Notes: generated from the letters alone by a model not told the origin. Positions 7,612 through 16,546 are shown, counted from the first letter of the stretch. The stretch: 64,000 bases of DNA from Roseicella sp. DB1501 (GCF_013112485.1 NZ_JABFHG010000005.1:1-64000); one strand, 5' to 3'. Numbers and translations: made by a program.

Positions 7612-9702
7612 ATGAGCGCGGCGCCCGATCCGGCCGATCCCTTGCTGCCGCTCCTCGCGGCGCTCGCCGCCCTGCCCGGCATCGGGCCGGCGATCGCCCG
7701 CCGGCTGAAGGAGGCCGTGGGCGGCGATCGCATCCTCGACCTGCTCTTCCACCTGCCCGAGCGCTATGCTGAGCGGCTGCGCATCGACAGCCCGGTCGAG
7801 GCGCCGATCGAGACGGAGGTGATCCTGCCGGCGTTGGTCGTCTCGCTGCGCGCCGCGCGGTCCAAACAAGATAAGCCGTACATCGAAGTAAAAACTAAAT
7901 CCGCTGGTGAGATAGTAACAATACGTTATATTGGTCGTCCATTTGATCAGATTATGCGGAATTTACCTTCAGGAGCTATTCGGGTTTTTGCAGGAAAAGT
8001 AAAGCCTGAGGGTAAAAATTGGTCGATGATCAACCCTCGCTCGGCCACTGGCCCGGAGGGGCTGTTGGAACTGGAGCCAGTCTGGTCGCTAGTGAAAGGT
8101 CTGCGGCCGTGGCAGGTGGCGAAGGCGATGGCGGCGGCGCTGGAGCGGCTGCCGGAATTGCCGGAATGGCAGGACGCCGCCCTGCTGCGGCGCGAGGGCT
8201 GGCCCGGCTTCGCCGCGGCGCTGCGCCAGGTGCAGCAGCCGGAGCGGGTGCCGCCGCCGCCGGTGCGCACCCGCCTCGCCTATGACGAGGCGCTGGCCGG
8301 CCAGATCGCCCTCGCCCTGGTGCGCCGGCGGGTGCGGCACCGCGCCGGGCGGGCGCTGGAGGGCGACGGCGCGCTGCGGGCCCGGGCGCTTGCCGCCTTC
8401 GGCCATCCCCTCACTCCCTCCCAGGCGCATGCCCTGGCCGAGATCGATGCCGATCTCGCCGCGCCGCACCGCATGCTGCGGCTGCTGCAGGGCGATGTCG
8501 GCGCCGGCAAGACGCTGGTCGCGGCCCTGGCGATGCTGCGCGCGGTCGAATCCGGCGCCCAGGCGGCGCTGATGGCGCCGACCGAGCTGCTGGCGCGCCA
8601 GCATCTCCGTACCCTCGACCGGCTCTGCACCGCTGCCGGGGTGCGGATCGAGCTGCTGGCCGGCAGCGTGAAGGGGGCGCAGCGCCGGCGCGTGCTGGGG
8701 GGCCTGGCCAGCGGCGCGGTGCAGATCGTGGTCGGCACCCATGCGCTGTTCCAGGAGGGCGTGCAGTTCCGCGACCTCGGCCTCGCCGTGGTGGACGAGC
8801 AGCACCGCTTCGGCGTCGCGCAGCGGCTGATGCTGGCCGAGAAGGGCGAGGCGGCGGACATGCTGGTGATGACCGCGACGCCGATCCCGCGCACCCTGCT
8901 GCTGACGCAATGGGGCGAGATGGCGGTCAGCCGGCTGTCGGGCAAGCCGGCCGGGCGGCAGCCCATCACCACCACGCTGCACGGGCTGCGGCAGCTCGAC
9001 CAGGTGGCGGCGGGCATCGCCCGCGCCATCGAGCGCGGCGCCCGCGTCTACTGGGTCTGCCCGCATGTCGCCGAGAGCGACGCGATCGACATCGCCGCCG
9101 CCGAGACCCGCTTCGCCGAGCTCTCCGCCCGCTTCCCCGGCCAGGTCGGGCTGGCGCATGGCCGGCTGGACCCGGCGCTGCGCGAGCAGGCGCTGCGCGC
9201 CTTCGCCGCCGGCGAGACGCGGCTGCTGGTGGCGACCACCGTCATCGAGGTCGGCGTCGACGTGCCGGAGGCGACGGTGATGGTGGTCGAGCATGCCGAC
9301 CGCTTCGGCCTCGCCCAGCTGCACCAGCTGCGCGGACGGGTCGGGCGCGGCGCCGCCGCCAGCTACTGCATGCTGCTCTATGACGAGGCGCTCGGCCTCG
9401 CCTCGCGCGAGCGGCTGCTGACCCTGCGCGACACGGAGGACGGCTTCGCCATCGCCGATGCGGATTTCCGCCTGCGCGGCGGCGGCGAGGCGCTGGGCAC
9501 GCGGCAATCCGGCGCGCCGGTCTTCCGCCTCGGCCTCACGGAGGCCGAGGCGCAGGAGGGGCTGATCATCATGGCCAACCGCGACGCCGCCCTGCTGCTG
9601 GAGAAGGACCCGCTGCTGCAGGGGCCGCGCGGCCAAGCGGCGCGGCTGCTGCTGCGCCTGTTCGGCCGGGCGGAGGCGATGGCGACGCTCGGCGCCGGCT
9701 GA
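7612..9702 (+). CDS. recG: ATP-dependent DNA helicase RecG
   Basis: A 696-residue branch-migration helicase that remodels stalled forks and Holliday junctions. Order: N-terminal wedge with helix-hairpin-helix-like LPGIGPAIARRL (about 20-32) and OB-fold (about 60-150), helicase core with Walker A GDVGAGKT (about 294), VVDEQHRFG, TATPIPRTLLL, and RGRVGRGAAASYC. The ATG at 7612 follows GGGAGAAG. The OB-fold stretch is encoded by DNA of about 41% GC with rare codons (ATA, TTA, many AAA), unlike the rest of the gene; see the patch entry. The reading frame is intact. Confidence 0.97.
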   Translation: MSAAPDPADPLLPLLAALAALPGIGPAIARRLKEAVGGDRILDLLFHLPERYAERLRIDSPVEAPIETEVILPALVVSLRAARSKQDKPYIEVKTKSAGEIVTIRYIGRPFDQIMRNLPSGAIRVFAGKVKPEGKNWSMINPRSATGPEGLLELEPVWSLVKGLRPWQVAKAMAAALERLPELPEWQDAALLRREGWPGFAAALRQVQQPERVPPPPVRTRLAYDEALAGQIALALVRRRVRHRAGRALEGDGALRARALAAFGHPLTPSQAHALAEIDADLAAPHRMLRLLQGDVGAGKTLVAALAMLRAVESGAQAALMAPTELLARQHLRTLDRLCTAAGVRIELLAGSVKGAQRRRVLGGLASGAVQIVVGTHALFQEGVQFRDLGLAVVDEQHRFGVAQRLMLAEKGEAADMLVMTATPIPRTLLLTQWGEMAVSRLSGKPAGRQPITTTLHGLRQLDQVAAGIARAIERGARVYWVCPHVAESDAIDIAAAETRFAELSARFPGQVGLAHGRLDPALREQALRAFAAGETRLLVATTVIEVGVDVPEATVMVVEHADRFGLAQLHQLRGRVGRGAAASYCMLLYDEALGLASRERLLTLRDTEDGFAIADADFRLRGGGEALGTRQSGAPVFRLGLTEAEAQEGLIIMANRDAALLLEKDPLLQGPRGQAARLLLRLFGRAEAMATLGAG
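7861..8037. other. Low-GC patch inside recG
   Basis: I counted 73 G/C in 7861-8040 (about 41%), whereas flanking recG DNA is roughly 70% or more. The change is abrupt at 7861 and fades over 8038-8100. It encodes RecG residues about 84-142 and keeps the frame and expected spacing, for example LPSGAIRVFAGKVK. Codons such as ATA, TTA, AAA, GTA and CGT are frequent here and rare in the neighbours. This suggests a recombinational patch from a low-GC donor or a retained local sequence signal. Confidence 0.85.
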
Positions 9703-9844
9703 GGCCGGCCGGCGGGGCCGCGTCACACTCGGTTGCAACCGGCGGCTGCCGCTCCCCTTGCCAAGCTTTGCCAGCAGGGTACATCGGCCGACCGGCGGCC
9801 GGGGCCGGCGCGCCAGGGATCCAGGCGGAACGGGGGGACCGGAT

Positions 9845-10588
9845 TTGGCCGCGCTGATCGAAATCGAGCGCCTGACCAAGCGCTTCGGGGGCTTCACCGC
9901 CGTCGACGACGTTTCCTTCACGGTGGATCGCGGCGAGGTGCTGGGCTTCCTCGGGCCGAACGGCGCCGGCAAGTCGACGACGATGCGCATGCTGGCCGGC
10001 TTCATGCCGCCGAGCGCCGGCACGGCGCGGATCTGCGGCGCCGATGTCGTGGCGCAGCCTGTCCTCGCCAAGCGGCATCTCGGCTTCCTGCCGGAAGGGG
10101 CGCCGACCTATCCCGAAATGACGGTCGAGGGCTTCCTCGGCTTCGCCGGCCGCATCCGCGGCTTCCGCGGCGGCGCGCTGCGCGAGCGGGTGGCGCATGC
10201 CATGCACCTCACCCAGATCGAAGGCGTGAGGCTGCAGCCGATCGAGACCCTGTCCAAGGGTTTCAAGCGCCGCGTCGGCCTGGCCCAGGCGCTGCTGCAC
10301 GACCCGCCGGTGCTGGTACTGGACGAGCCGACGGACGGGCTCGACCCCAACCAGAAGCACGAGGTGCGCGAGCTGATCCGCCGCATGGCCCCCGAGAAGG
10401 CGATCGTCATCTCGACGCATATCCTCGAGGAGGTGGGTGCCGTCTGCAGCCGCGCCATCATCATCGCCGCCGGGCGGGTGGTGGTGGATGCGCCGCCCTC
10501 GGTGCTCGAGCGGGAGGGGCAGAGCCTGGAGGAGGTGTTCCGCAGCCTCACCCTCGGCGCGGCCGCGCCGCGGCGGGAGGCCGCCTGA
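9845..10588 (+). CDS. Gld-type ABC transporter, ATP-binding protein
   Basis: The nucleotide-binding subunit of an ABC-2 type transporter. Walker A GPNGAGKST is at about 37-45, the signature LSKGFKRRVGLAQ near 136 (LSKGF rather than LSGGQ, as in GldA-like ATPases), Walker B VLVLDEPTDG near 156, and the switch STH follows. I chose the TTG start at 9845 because a GGGGGA ribosome site precedes it and the family N-terminus begins there. The stop overlaps the permease start by one base (TGATG). First gene of a five-gene operon. Confidence 0.88.
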   Translation: MAALIEIERLTKRFGGFTAVDDVSFTVDRGEVLGFLGPNGAGKSTTMRMLAGFMPPSAGTARICGADVVAQPVLAKRHLGFLPEGAPTYPEMTVEGFLGFAGRIRGFRGGALRERVAHAMHLTQIEGVRLQPIETLSKGFKRRVGLAQALLHDPPVLVLDEPTDGLDPNQKHEVRELIRRMAPEKAIVISTHILEEVGAVCSRAIIIAAGRVVVDAPPSVLEREGQSLEEVFRSLTLGAAAPRREAA

Positions 10589-11319
10589 TGCGCAGCACGC
10601 TGACCGTCGCGCGGCGCGAGCTGGCCGGCTATTTCGCGACCCCCGTCGCCTATGTCTTCATCGTCATCTTCCTGGTGATGGCCGGCGCCCTCACCTTCAC
10701 GATGGGCAATTTCTTCGATCGCGGCCAGGCGGACCTGCAGCCCTTCTTCACCTTCGTCCCCTGGCTGTTCCTGTTCCTCGTGCCGGCGCTGACCATGCGG
10801 CTCTGGGCCGAGGAGCGTCGGCTCGGCACCATCGAGCTGCTGCTCACCCTGCCGCTGGCGCAGTGGCAGGCGGTGCTCGGGAAGTTCCTCGCCGCCTGGG
10901 TGTTCTGCGCCATCGCGCTCGCCCTCACCGTCCCGATCTGGATCACCGTCAATGTGCTCGGCGACCCGGACAACGGAGTCATCCTCGCCGGCTATCTCGG
11001 CTGCCTGCTGGTCGCCGGAGCCTATCTCGCCCTCGGCGCGGCGGTCTCGGCGCTGACCAAGAACCAGGTCGTCGCCTTCGTCCTCGCGGTCGCCCTCTGC
11101 TTCGTCTTCGCCGCCGCCGGCAGCCCGGTGGTGACCGAGTTCCTGACCCAGCGCCTGCCGGTGCTGGCCGACATCGCACGCGGCCTCTCCATCTCCGACC
11201 GCTTCACCGGCTTCACCCGCGGCGTCGTCGGCGCCCGGGACCTCGTCTACTTCGCCTCATTCATCGGCTTCTTCCTCTTCGTCAACGCGGTGGTGCTCGA
11301 CCACCGGAAGGCGGATTGA
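10588..11319 (+). CDS. Gld-type ABC transporter, permease
   Basis: A 243-residue ABC-2 membrane protein with about six hydrophobic segments, opening with VARRELAGYFATPVAYVFI, typical of the GldF/NosY-like permease group. LWAEERRLGTIELLLTLPL is the conserved loop after the second helix. It is translationally coupled to the ATPase and followed after 3 bp by the GldG-like gene. In Bacteroidetes the homologues were linked to gliding; in proteobacteria the cargo is unknown. Confidence 0.87.
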   Translation: MRSTLTVARRELAGYFATPVAYVFIVIFLVMAGALTFTMGNFFDRGQADLQPFFTFVPWLFLFLVPALTMRLWAEERRLGTIELLLTLPLAQWQAVLGKFLAAWVFCAIALALTVPIWITVNVLGDPDNGVILAGYLGCLLVAGAYLALGAAVSALTKNQVVAFVLAVALCFVFAAAGSPVVTEFLTQRLPVLADIARGLSISDRFTGFTRGVVGARDLVYFASFIGFFLFVNAVVLDHRKAD

Positions 11320-11322
11320 CGC

Positions 11323-13299
11323 ATGAGCGCCTCCACCTCGCAGGCCGGCCGGCCCGCCCCCGCCCCGGCCCCGGCGACCTCCGGCGCGCGCCGGCTCTGG
11401 TCCTCGGCCCTCGGGCTGCTCGCCGCCGCCGGTCTCGCGGTCGGCATCAACCTGCTGGCCGACCGGCTGCTGGCGCGGGCGCGCCTCGACCTGACGGAGC
11501 AGCATCTCTACACGCTGTCGGAGGGCACGCGGCAGGTGCTCGCCGGGTTGAAGGACCCGGTCACCCTGCGGCTCTTCTATTCGCGCCGGCTCGGCGCGGC
11601 GATCCCGCTCTACGGCGCCTATGCCGACCGGGTGCGGGAGATGCTGCAGGAATACGTCGCCCTCTCGAACGGCAAGGTCCGGCTCGAGCTCTACGACCCC
11701 GAGCCCTTCTCCGAGCTCGAGGACCGCGCCATGGCGCTCGGCCTGCAGGGCGTGCCGGTCGACCAGTCCGGCGAGCAGGTCTATTTCGGCCTCGCCGGCA
11801 GCAACCTCGTCGATGACGAGCGGGCCATCCCCTTCCTGCAGCCGGACCGCGAGCGCTTCCTGGAATACGACCTGACGCGGCTGGTCTACGACCTGTCCAA
11901 CCCGGCGCGGCCTGTGGTCGGCGTGATGACGCCGCTGCCGCTGAACGGCGACCCGCGGGCGATGATGCTGCGCGACCCGCAGCTCGGCCGGCCGCAGGTG
12001 GTGATGACGCAGCTCCGGCAGTTCTTCGCGGTGAAGGACGTGCCGCTGGATGCACAGGTGATCGAGCCGGACATCCAGGTGCTGCTGGTCGCGCATCCGC
12101 AGCACCTGCCGGAGGCGACGCAATACGCCATCGACCAGTTCGTCATGCGCGGCGGCAAGCTCTTCCTTCTGGTCGATCCGCATAGCGAGAGCCAGGCGAG
12201 CCGGCCTGGCCCGAACGGCCAGCCACCGGCCGACACCGTCTCCTCCCTCGACCGGCTGCTCCATGCCTGGGGGGTGGAGGCGCCCTCCGACAAGGTGGTG
12301 CTCGACCTGCGCGGCGCCTGGCGGGTGCGCGCCGGGCCGGGCGACCGGGTGCAGGCGGTGGACTACCTCGCCTGGTACAACCTGCAGGGCGACAGCCTGA
12401 ACCGCGACGACGTCGCCCTCGCCCAGCTCGACCAGGTGACCGTCGCCTCGGCTGGCGAGCTGCGCAAGCGCCTGGGCGCGACCATCGAGTTCACGCCGCT
12501 GCTGACCTCCTCGCCTGAGAGCGAGGTGGTGGATGCGGAGAAGGTGCGGCAGCAGCCGAACCCGGTGCGGCTGCTGGCCGATTTCCACAGCGGCGGCGAG
12601 CGGCACGTCATCGCCGCCCGGCTGCGCGGCGAGCTCGCCTCGGCCTTCCCGGACGGCCCGCCCGCTCCGCCGCAAGGTCAGGAGCGGCCGAAGGACCTCC
12701 CCGCCTTCCTTCCCCGCAGTGCCGGTCCCGCCAATATCGTCGTCGTCAACGACACCGACATCCTGGAGGACCGCTTCTGGGTCCGGGTGCAGGATTTCTT
12801 CGGCCAGCCGGTGGCGACGCCCTTCAGCGGCAACGGGCCGCTGATCGGCAACCTCGTCGACACGCTCGCCGGCTCGGACGCGCTGATCTCGCTCCGCTCC
12901 CGCGGCGAGAGCCTCCGGCCCTTCACCCTGGTCGAGGACATCCGCCGCAACGCCGATGCCGAGTACCGGCAGACCGAGCAGCAGCTGACGAAGAAGCTCG
13001 AGGCGACCGAACAGCGCCTGCGCGAGTTGCGCCAGGGGACTCCTTCCGGCACGGGAGGCGAGCGCGGCCAGAGCGTGATCACGCCCGAGCAGCGGCAGGA
13101 GATCGACCAGGCGCGGGAGGAGATCATCGCCACGCGCCGGCAGCTCCGTGCCGTGCAGCTTGAGCTGCGCCGCGACATCGAGGGGCTCGAGACCTGGCTG
13201 CGCCTGGTCAATATCGCGCTGGTCCCGGCGCTGCTGACGCTCTTCGCCATCGGCCTCGCCGTGGTGCGGGCGCGGCGCCGGGCGGCGGCGCGGAGCTGA
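11323..13299 (+). CDS. GldG-family ABC transporter auxiliary protein
   Basis: A 658-residue protein with an N-terminal membrane segment (about 25-47), the GldG start motif ARLDLTEQHLYTLSEGTRQVL, a large extracytoplasmic region, a coiled-coil-prone Gln/Glu/Arg-rich stretch (about 545-620), and a C-terminal membrane helix (NIALVPALLTLFAIGLAVV). This two-anchor layout is typical of GldG-family proteins that accompany ABC-2 transporters. It sits between the permease and the DUF4340 gene with tight spacing, so the four products probably form one complex. Confidence 0.85.
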   Translation: MSASTSQAGRPAPAPAPATSGARRLWSSALGLLAAAGLAVGINLLADRLLARARLDLTEQHLYTLSEGTRQVLAGLKDPVTLRLFYSRRLGAAIPLYGAYADRVREMLQEYVALSNGKVRLELYDPEPFSELEDRAMALGLQGVPVDQSGEQVYFGLAGSNLVDDERAIPFLQPDRERFLEYDLTRLVYDLSNPARPVVGVMTPLPLNGDPRAMMLRDPQLGRPQVVMTQLRQFFAVKDVPLDAQVIEPDIQVLLVAHPQHLPEATQYAIDQFVMRGGKLFLLVDPHSESQASRPGPNGQPPADTVSSLDRLLHAWGVEAPSDKVVLDLRGAWRVRAGPGDRVQAVDYLAWYNLQGDSLNRDDVALAQLDQVTVASAGELRKRLGATIEFTPLLTSSPESEVVDAEKVRQQPNPVRLLADFHSGGERHVIAARLRGELASAFPDGPPAPPQGQERPKDLPAFLPRSAGPANIVVVNDTDILEDRFWVRVQDFFGQPVATPFSGNGPLIGNLVDTLAGSDALISLRSRGESLRPFTLVEDIRRNADAEYRQTEQQLTKKLEATEQRLRELRQGTPSGTGGERGQSVITPEQRQEIDQAREEIIATRRQLRAVQLELRRDIEGLETWLRLVNIALVPALLTLFAIGLAVVRARRRAAARS

Positions 13300-13309
13300 G
13301 GAGGCCGGG

Positions 13310-14350
13310 ATGAAGCGTCGAACCCTGCTCCTGCTGGGCGGCGGCGCCGCCGCCACGCTCGGCGCCGCCCTGCTGCTGACCCCGCGCCAGGCCGAGCGCC
13401 GGGACATGGCCGAGGGCGGCCTCGTCTTCCCTGGCCTCGCCGATCGGTTGCAGCACGCGACCCGCATCGAGATCCGCAAGGCCGATGCGACGCTCACCCT
13501 GGCGCGCCAGGGCGATGTCTGGGTGCTGCCGCAGAAGGGCAACTACCCGGCGCGGCCGGAGAAGCTGCGGGAGATGCTGATTGGGCTGACCGAGCTGCGC
13601 CTGGCCGAGCCGCGCACCGGCGACCCGGCGCAATACGACCGGCTCGGCGTGGAGGAGCCGGACAAGCCCGGCAGCACGGCCCTGCTGCTCCGCATCCTCG
13701 ATGATGCCGGCCAGCCGATCGCCGCGCTGATCCTCGGCCGGCGCCGCGTCCGTACCCAGGGCAACGTCCCCGAAAGCATCTATGTCCGCCGGCCGGGCGA
13801 GGCGCAGGCTTGGCTGGCGGAGGGGCGGCTGGCGGCGGATGCCGATCCGCAGCTCTGGCTCGACCGCGACATCGCCAACCTGCCGCAGGACCGGGTGCGC
13901 CGCGTCACCATCCGCCGGGACGGGGAGCCGGCGCTGGTCGTCGCCCGCGGCGAGGGGCCTGAGGCCAAGCTGCAGGTCGAGCAGCCCGCCGGGACGCCGG
14001 CCGACGAAACGGTGCTGGACGAGATCGCCCGCGCCTTCGAGATGCTCACCTTCCTCGATGTGAGGCCCGCGGCGGAGGCGCCGGGCGAGCCGGTCGCCGA
14101 GAGCCGGTTCGAGCTGTCGGACGGGCTCGCCGTGACGGTGCTGCCGCATCTCGACCAGGGCGATGTCTGGATCCGGCTGCGCGCCGAGGGCGGCGAGGAG
14201 GGCGCGCGGCTCGCCGCCCGCTGGCAGCCTTGGGTCTATCAGGTGGGGGTCTGGAAGCTGAAGGTCTTCGCCCCGCGCCCCGAGGAGCTGAAACCCCCGG
14301 CGACCCCAGCCGCCGCGCCGGCCGCGCCCACGGATTCGCCGGCGCGATGA
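13310..14350 (+). CDS. DUF4340 domain-containing protein
   Basis: A 346-residue protein with an N-terminal hydrophobic segment (LLLLGGGAAATLGAALLL, 5-22) and DUF4340 beta-rich repeats (for example WVLPQKGNYPARPEKLREML, then ELRLAEPRTGDPAQYDRLGV). DUF4340 proteins commonly follow GldG-like genes, and this one does. It is probably membrane-anchored and faces the periplasm. The start ATG at 13310 follows GAGGAGGCCGGG. Its stop overlaps the NUDIX start (ATGA). Molecular function is unknown. Confidence 0.85.
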   Translation: MKRRTLLLLGGGAAATLGAALLLTPRQAERRDMAEGGLVFPGLADRLQHATRIEIRKADATLTLARQGDVWVLPQKGNYPARPEKLREMLIGLTELRLAEPRTGDPAQYDRLGVEEPDKPGSTALLLRILDDAGQPIAALILGRRRVRTQGNVPESIYVRRPGEAQAWLAEGRLAADADPQLWLDRDIANLPQDRVRRVTIRRDGEPALVVARGEGPEAKLQVEQPAGTPADETVLDEIARAFEMLTFLDVRPAAEAPGEPVAESRFELSDGLAVTVLPHLDQGDVWIRLRAEGGEEGARLAARWQPWVYQVGVWKLKVFAPRPEELKPPATPAAAPAAPTDSPAR

Positions 14351-14793
14351 GCCGGGAATATCCCGACCGGCCCTGGGTTGGCATCGGCGTGGTCGCCTTC
14401 ACCGGCGAGCGCGGCGCCGAGCAGGTGCTTCTGGTCCGCCGCGGCAAGCCGCCGCGCGAGGGCAGCTGGTCGCTCCCCGGCGGCGCGCAGCATGTCGGCG
14501 AGCGGGCCGAGGCGGCGGCGCGGCGGGAGCTGATGGAGGAGACCGGCATCGAGGTGGGGCCGCTCGAGCTCGCCGCCGTCTTCGATTCCATCAGCCGCGA
14601 CGAGGCAGGCACGGTGCGCTGGCACTACACCATCATCGATTACTGCGGCCGCTGGTCGGCCGGCGAGGCGCGGCCGGGGGACGACGTCGCCGCCGTGGCC
14701 TGGGCGGCGCCGGAGGACCTGCCGCTCTACGACCTTACCCCGGATGCGCTCCGGGTCATCTCCGAGGCGCGGGAACGGCTGTTCCCGGGCTGA
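14347..14793 (+). CDS. NUDIX hydrolase
   Basis: A 148-residue pyrophosphohydrolase. The NUDIX box is complete at about 45-67 (start GGAQHVGERAEAAARRELME, then ETG), including the catalytic REL.EE core. The pattern with WSLPGGAQHVGE and a C-terminal YDLTPDALRVI resembles ADP-ribose pyrophosphatase or nucleotide clean-up members; the substrate cannot be assigned. The ATG overlaps the DUF4340 stop by 4 bp, so it is translated with the transporter operon, which is unusual for a house-cleaning enzyme. Confidence 0.88.
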   Translation: MSREYPDRPWVGIGVVAFTGERGAEQVLLVRRGKPPREGSWSLPGGAQHVGERAEAAARRELMEETGIEVGPLELAAVFDSISRDEAGTVRWHYTIIDYCGRWSAGEARPGDDVAAVAWAAPEDLPLYDLTPDALRVISEARERLFPG

Positions 14794-14905
14794 GGAAGCG
14801 GCAGCGGCCATCGACGTGCGGGCGATCGGGATGCGCTTTGGGGGCTTCTGGTCAGACGACCGACAGGACTAGCATCGGTCGGGCCACCAGGAAGGACGTC
14901 CCGCC

Positions 14906-15688
14906 ATGCCGCTCGAAACCCATGCCGCCCCCGACCTCGCCATCGCCGACCAGCGGCGCCAGGCGCGCATCGACCTTGCCGCCGCGCACCGCCTGGCGGT
15001 GATGCACGGCTTCCACGAGGGCATCTTCAACCACTTCACCCTGCGCGTGCCGGGTGCCGAGGACCGCTACTACCAGATCCCCTTCGGCCTGCACTGGTCG
15101 GAGGTGACCGCCTCCTGCTTCATGGAGGTCGGCTATGACGGCAGCCTGCTCGCCGGCGAGGGCCATGTCGAGCGCAGCGCCTATTGCATCCACGCGCCGA
15201 TGCACCGGCTGCTGCCGAATGCCGCCGCGGTCTTCCACACGCACATGCCCTATGCGAGCGCCCTCGCCCGGCTCGAGGATCCGCAGATCCTGCCGATCGG
15301 CCAGACCGAGCTCGGGACGAGCATGAACACTGCCTATGACGACATCTATACCGGCCCGGCCTTCGACCCGGCGGAGGGCGAGCGCCTCGCCGGCGTGGTG
15401 GGCAACAAGACGGTGCTGATGATGGCCAATCATGGCATCGCCACGGTCGGGCGCAGCGTCGCCGAGGCCTATGACCGACTCTACTACGCCGAGCGCGTGG
15501 CGCAGGTGCAGCTCTACGCCATGTGGACCAACCGGCCGCTGAAGATGCTGCCGAAGGAGGTCGTGGATCACACGATCAGCACCTATCGCAAGACCGCGCC
15601 GCGCTATGGCGACCGCTCGAATGCCGAATGGCATTTCGATGCGCTGAAGCGGATCCTCGACCGCAAGGAGGCGGATTACCGCGACTGA
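14906..15688 (+). CDS. Class II aldolase/adducin family protein
   Basis: A 260-residue protein of the zinc-dependent class II aldolase family (fuculose-1-phosphate aldolase and L-ribulose-5-phosphate epimerase relatives). Candidate zinc ligands are H111 and H113 in VFHTHMPYA and H177 in MMANHGIATVG. The family catalytic Glu could be one of the acidic residues around 74-89. The extended C-terminus (about 200-260) matches the group annotated as class II aldolase and adducin N-terminal domain proteins, many with unknown substrate. It stands alone in the plus direction. Confidence 0.87.
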   Translation: MPLETHAAPDLAIADQRRQARIDLAAAHRLAVMHGFHEGIFNHFTLRVPGAEDRYYQIPFGLHWSEVTASCFMEVGYDGSLLAGEGHVERSAYCIHAPMHRLLPNAAAVFHTHMPYASALARLEDPQILPIGQTELGTSMNTAYDDIYTGPAFDPAEGERLAGVVGNKTVLMMANHGIATVGRSVAEAYDRLYYAERVAQVQLYAMWTNRPLKMLPKEVVDHTISTYRKTAPRYGDRSNAEWHFDALKRILDRKEADYRD

Positions 15689-15813
15689 CCGGATACGGGC
15701 CGGGACGGGGCGCGCCCTTCCTGTCCCGGCCGTTGCCCGCGGCCCGCCCCGGGCGTCCGACGCCACCCGGGCAGGTCAGAACGATACCGGAAGGGGCAAA
15801 AATTGCTCTTTCT

Positions 15814-15880
15814 AATCAATGGGTTGAACACGAATTCCCGAAGCTTTCCTCAGACTTGCCCCGAAGCCTGTGGGTAAGCG
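15814..15880 (+). repeat. Duplicated element, copy 1 (DnaA-box-like words)
   Basis: Begins AATCAATGGGTTG and ends with TCCTCAGACTTGCCCCGA and CCTGTGGGTAAG. The reverse complement of the last part, CTTACCCACAGG, is one mismatch from a DnaA box (TTATCCACA). It aligns with 16101-16168 with one gap; the right half is best conserved. It is less GC-rich than its surroundings. Confidence 0.7.
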
Positions 15881-16100
15881 CCGCGGCCGCGACGGAGGGG
15901 CGCGGCGGGCGCAGCGACGATTTTTTCCGCCTCCATCCTCGCCACCGCCACGGCGGCGCCGGCAAGCCGCTGATCTCACGCGCCGCGACGCCGCTCGCGC
16001 CATCCCTGCCGGGCAGGGGCTGTGGCTTCCATGCCGCGGTCCAGCGGGAAGGTGGCCCTGCCCGGCGACCGCCGCGAACGCCAGAAGAACGCGCCTTGCA

Positions 16101-16168
16101 AACCAATGGCTTGCAATCCGTTTCTCACAACTTGTCCTCAGGCTTGTCCCGATTCCTGGGGAAAACTG
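16101..16168 (+). repeat. Duplicated element, copy 2 (DnaA-box-like words)
   Basis: Begins AACCAATGGCTTG and continues CTTGTCCTCAGGCTTGTCCC and CCTGGGGAAAAC, matching copy 1 in order and spacing. TTGTCCTCA is two mismatches from a DnaA box. It lies 69 bp before the start of the 100-residue gene, so it could also be a promoter-proximal control element. Confidence 0.7.
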
Positions 16169-16236
16169 CGGTGCAGCGATGCGGGATGGGCGGGGCTTGC
16201 CTGCCGCGGCGGGCTGCGTCCAGAACATCCCGTCCC

Positions 16237-16539
16237 ATGTCCCGCCGCAAGCTACCGCCCCCGCTCATCCTGCAGCCGCCCGTCGCCGCGCGCCCGGCGG
16301 GTCCGGCGCCGCGCCCGCCCAGCCTGCCGCTCGGCGGCACCCATGGCGTGCGTCTCGTCCTTGAGGCCGCGGACGCCGCCGCGGTGGAAGCCGCCGCCGC
16401 GGCGCTGAAGGCGCGCTTCGGCGCCCGCTTCGCGGTCACCGGCCGGCGCCGCGCCTCATCCGGCCTGCGGATGACAGCGAGCCTGCAGGTGACCGCCGAC
16501 GAGGCGCTCGATGCCGGGGCGCCGCCGCAGGAGGGATAG
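16237..16539 (+). CDS. Hypothetical protein, 100 residues
   Basis: A small basic, Pro/Ala-rich protein with no signal peptide. The N-terminal third is proline-rich (PPPLILQPPVAARP) and probably disordered. The rest has an alternating pattern (VRLVLEAADAAAVEAAAAAL, FAVTGRRRASSGLRMTASLQ) that suggests a small alpha/beta fold. I do not recognise the family. The ATG at 16237 has no strong ribosome site. Codon bias and a distinct end before two hairpins support a real gene. Confidence 0.5.
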   Translation: MSRRKLPPPLILQPPVAARPAGPAPRPPSLPLGGTHGVRLVLEAADAAAVEAAAAALKARFGARFAVTGRRRASSGLRMTASLQVTADEALDAGAPPQEG

Positions 16540-16546
16540 GAACGCC

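Larger units (their letters stand above)
15689..16236. other. Intergenic region with a duplicated element
   Basis: About 550 bp without a convincing gene. It holds two diverged copies of a 67-nt element (15814-15880 and 16101-16168) separated by about 220 bp of very GC-rich DNA. Codon-biased open frames cross it but show no family resemblance. Confidence 0.6.

Noticed and set aside
15689-16236. Main chromosomal origin
   Set aside because: The DnaA-like words are degenerate, there is no AT-rich unwinding region, and typical origin neighbours (dnaA, hemE, parAB) are absent.
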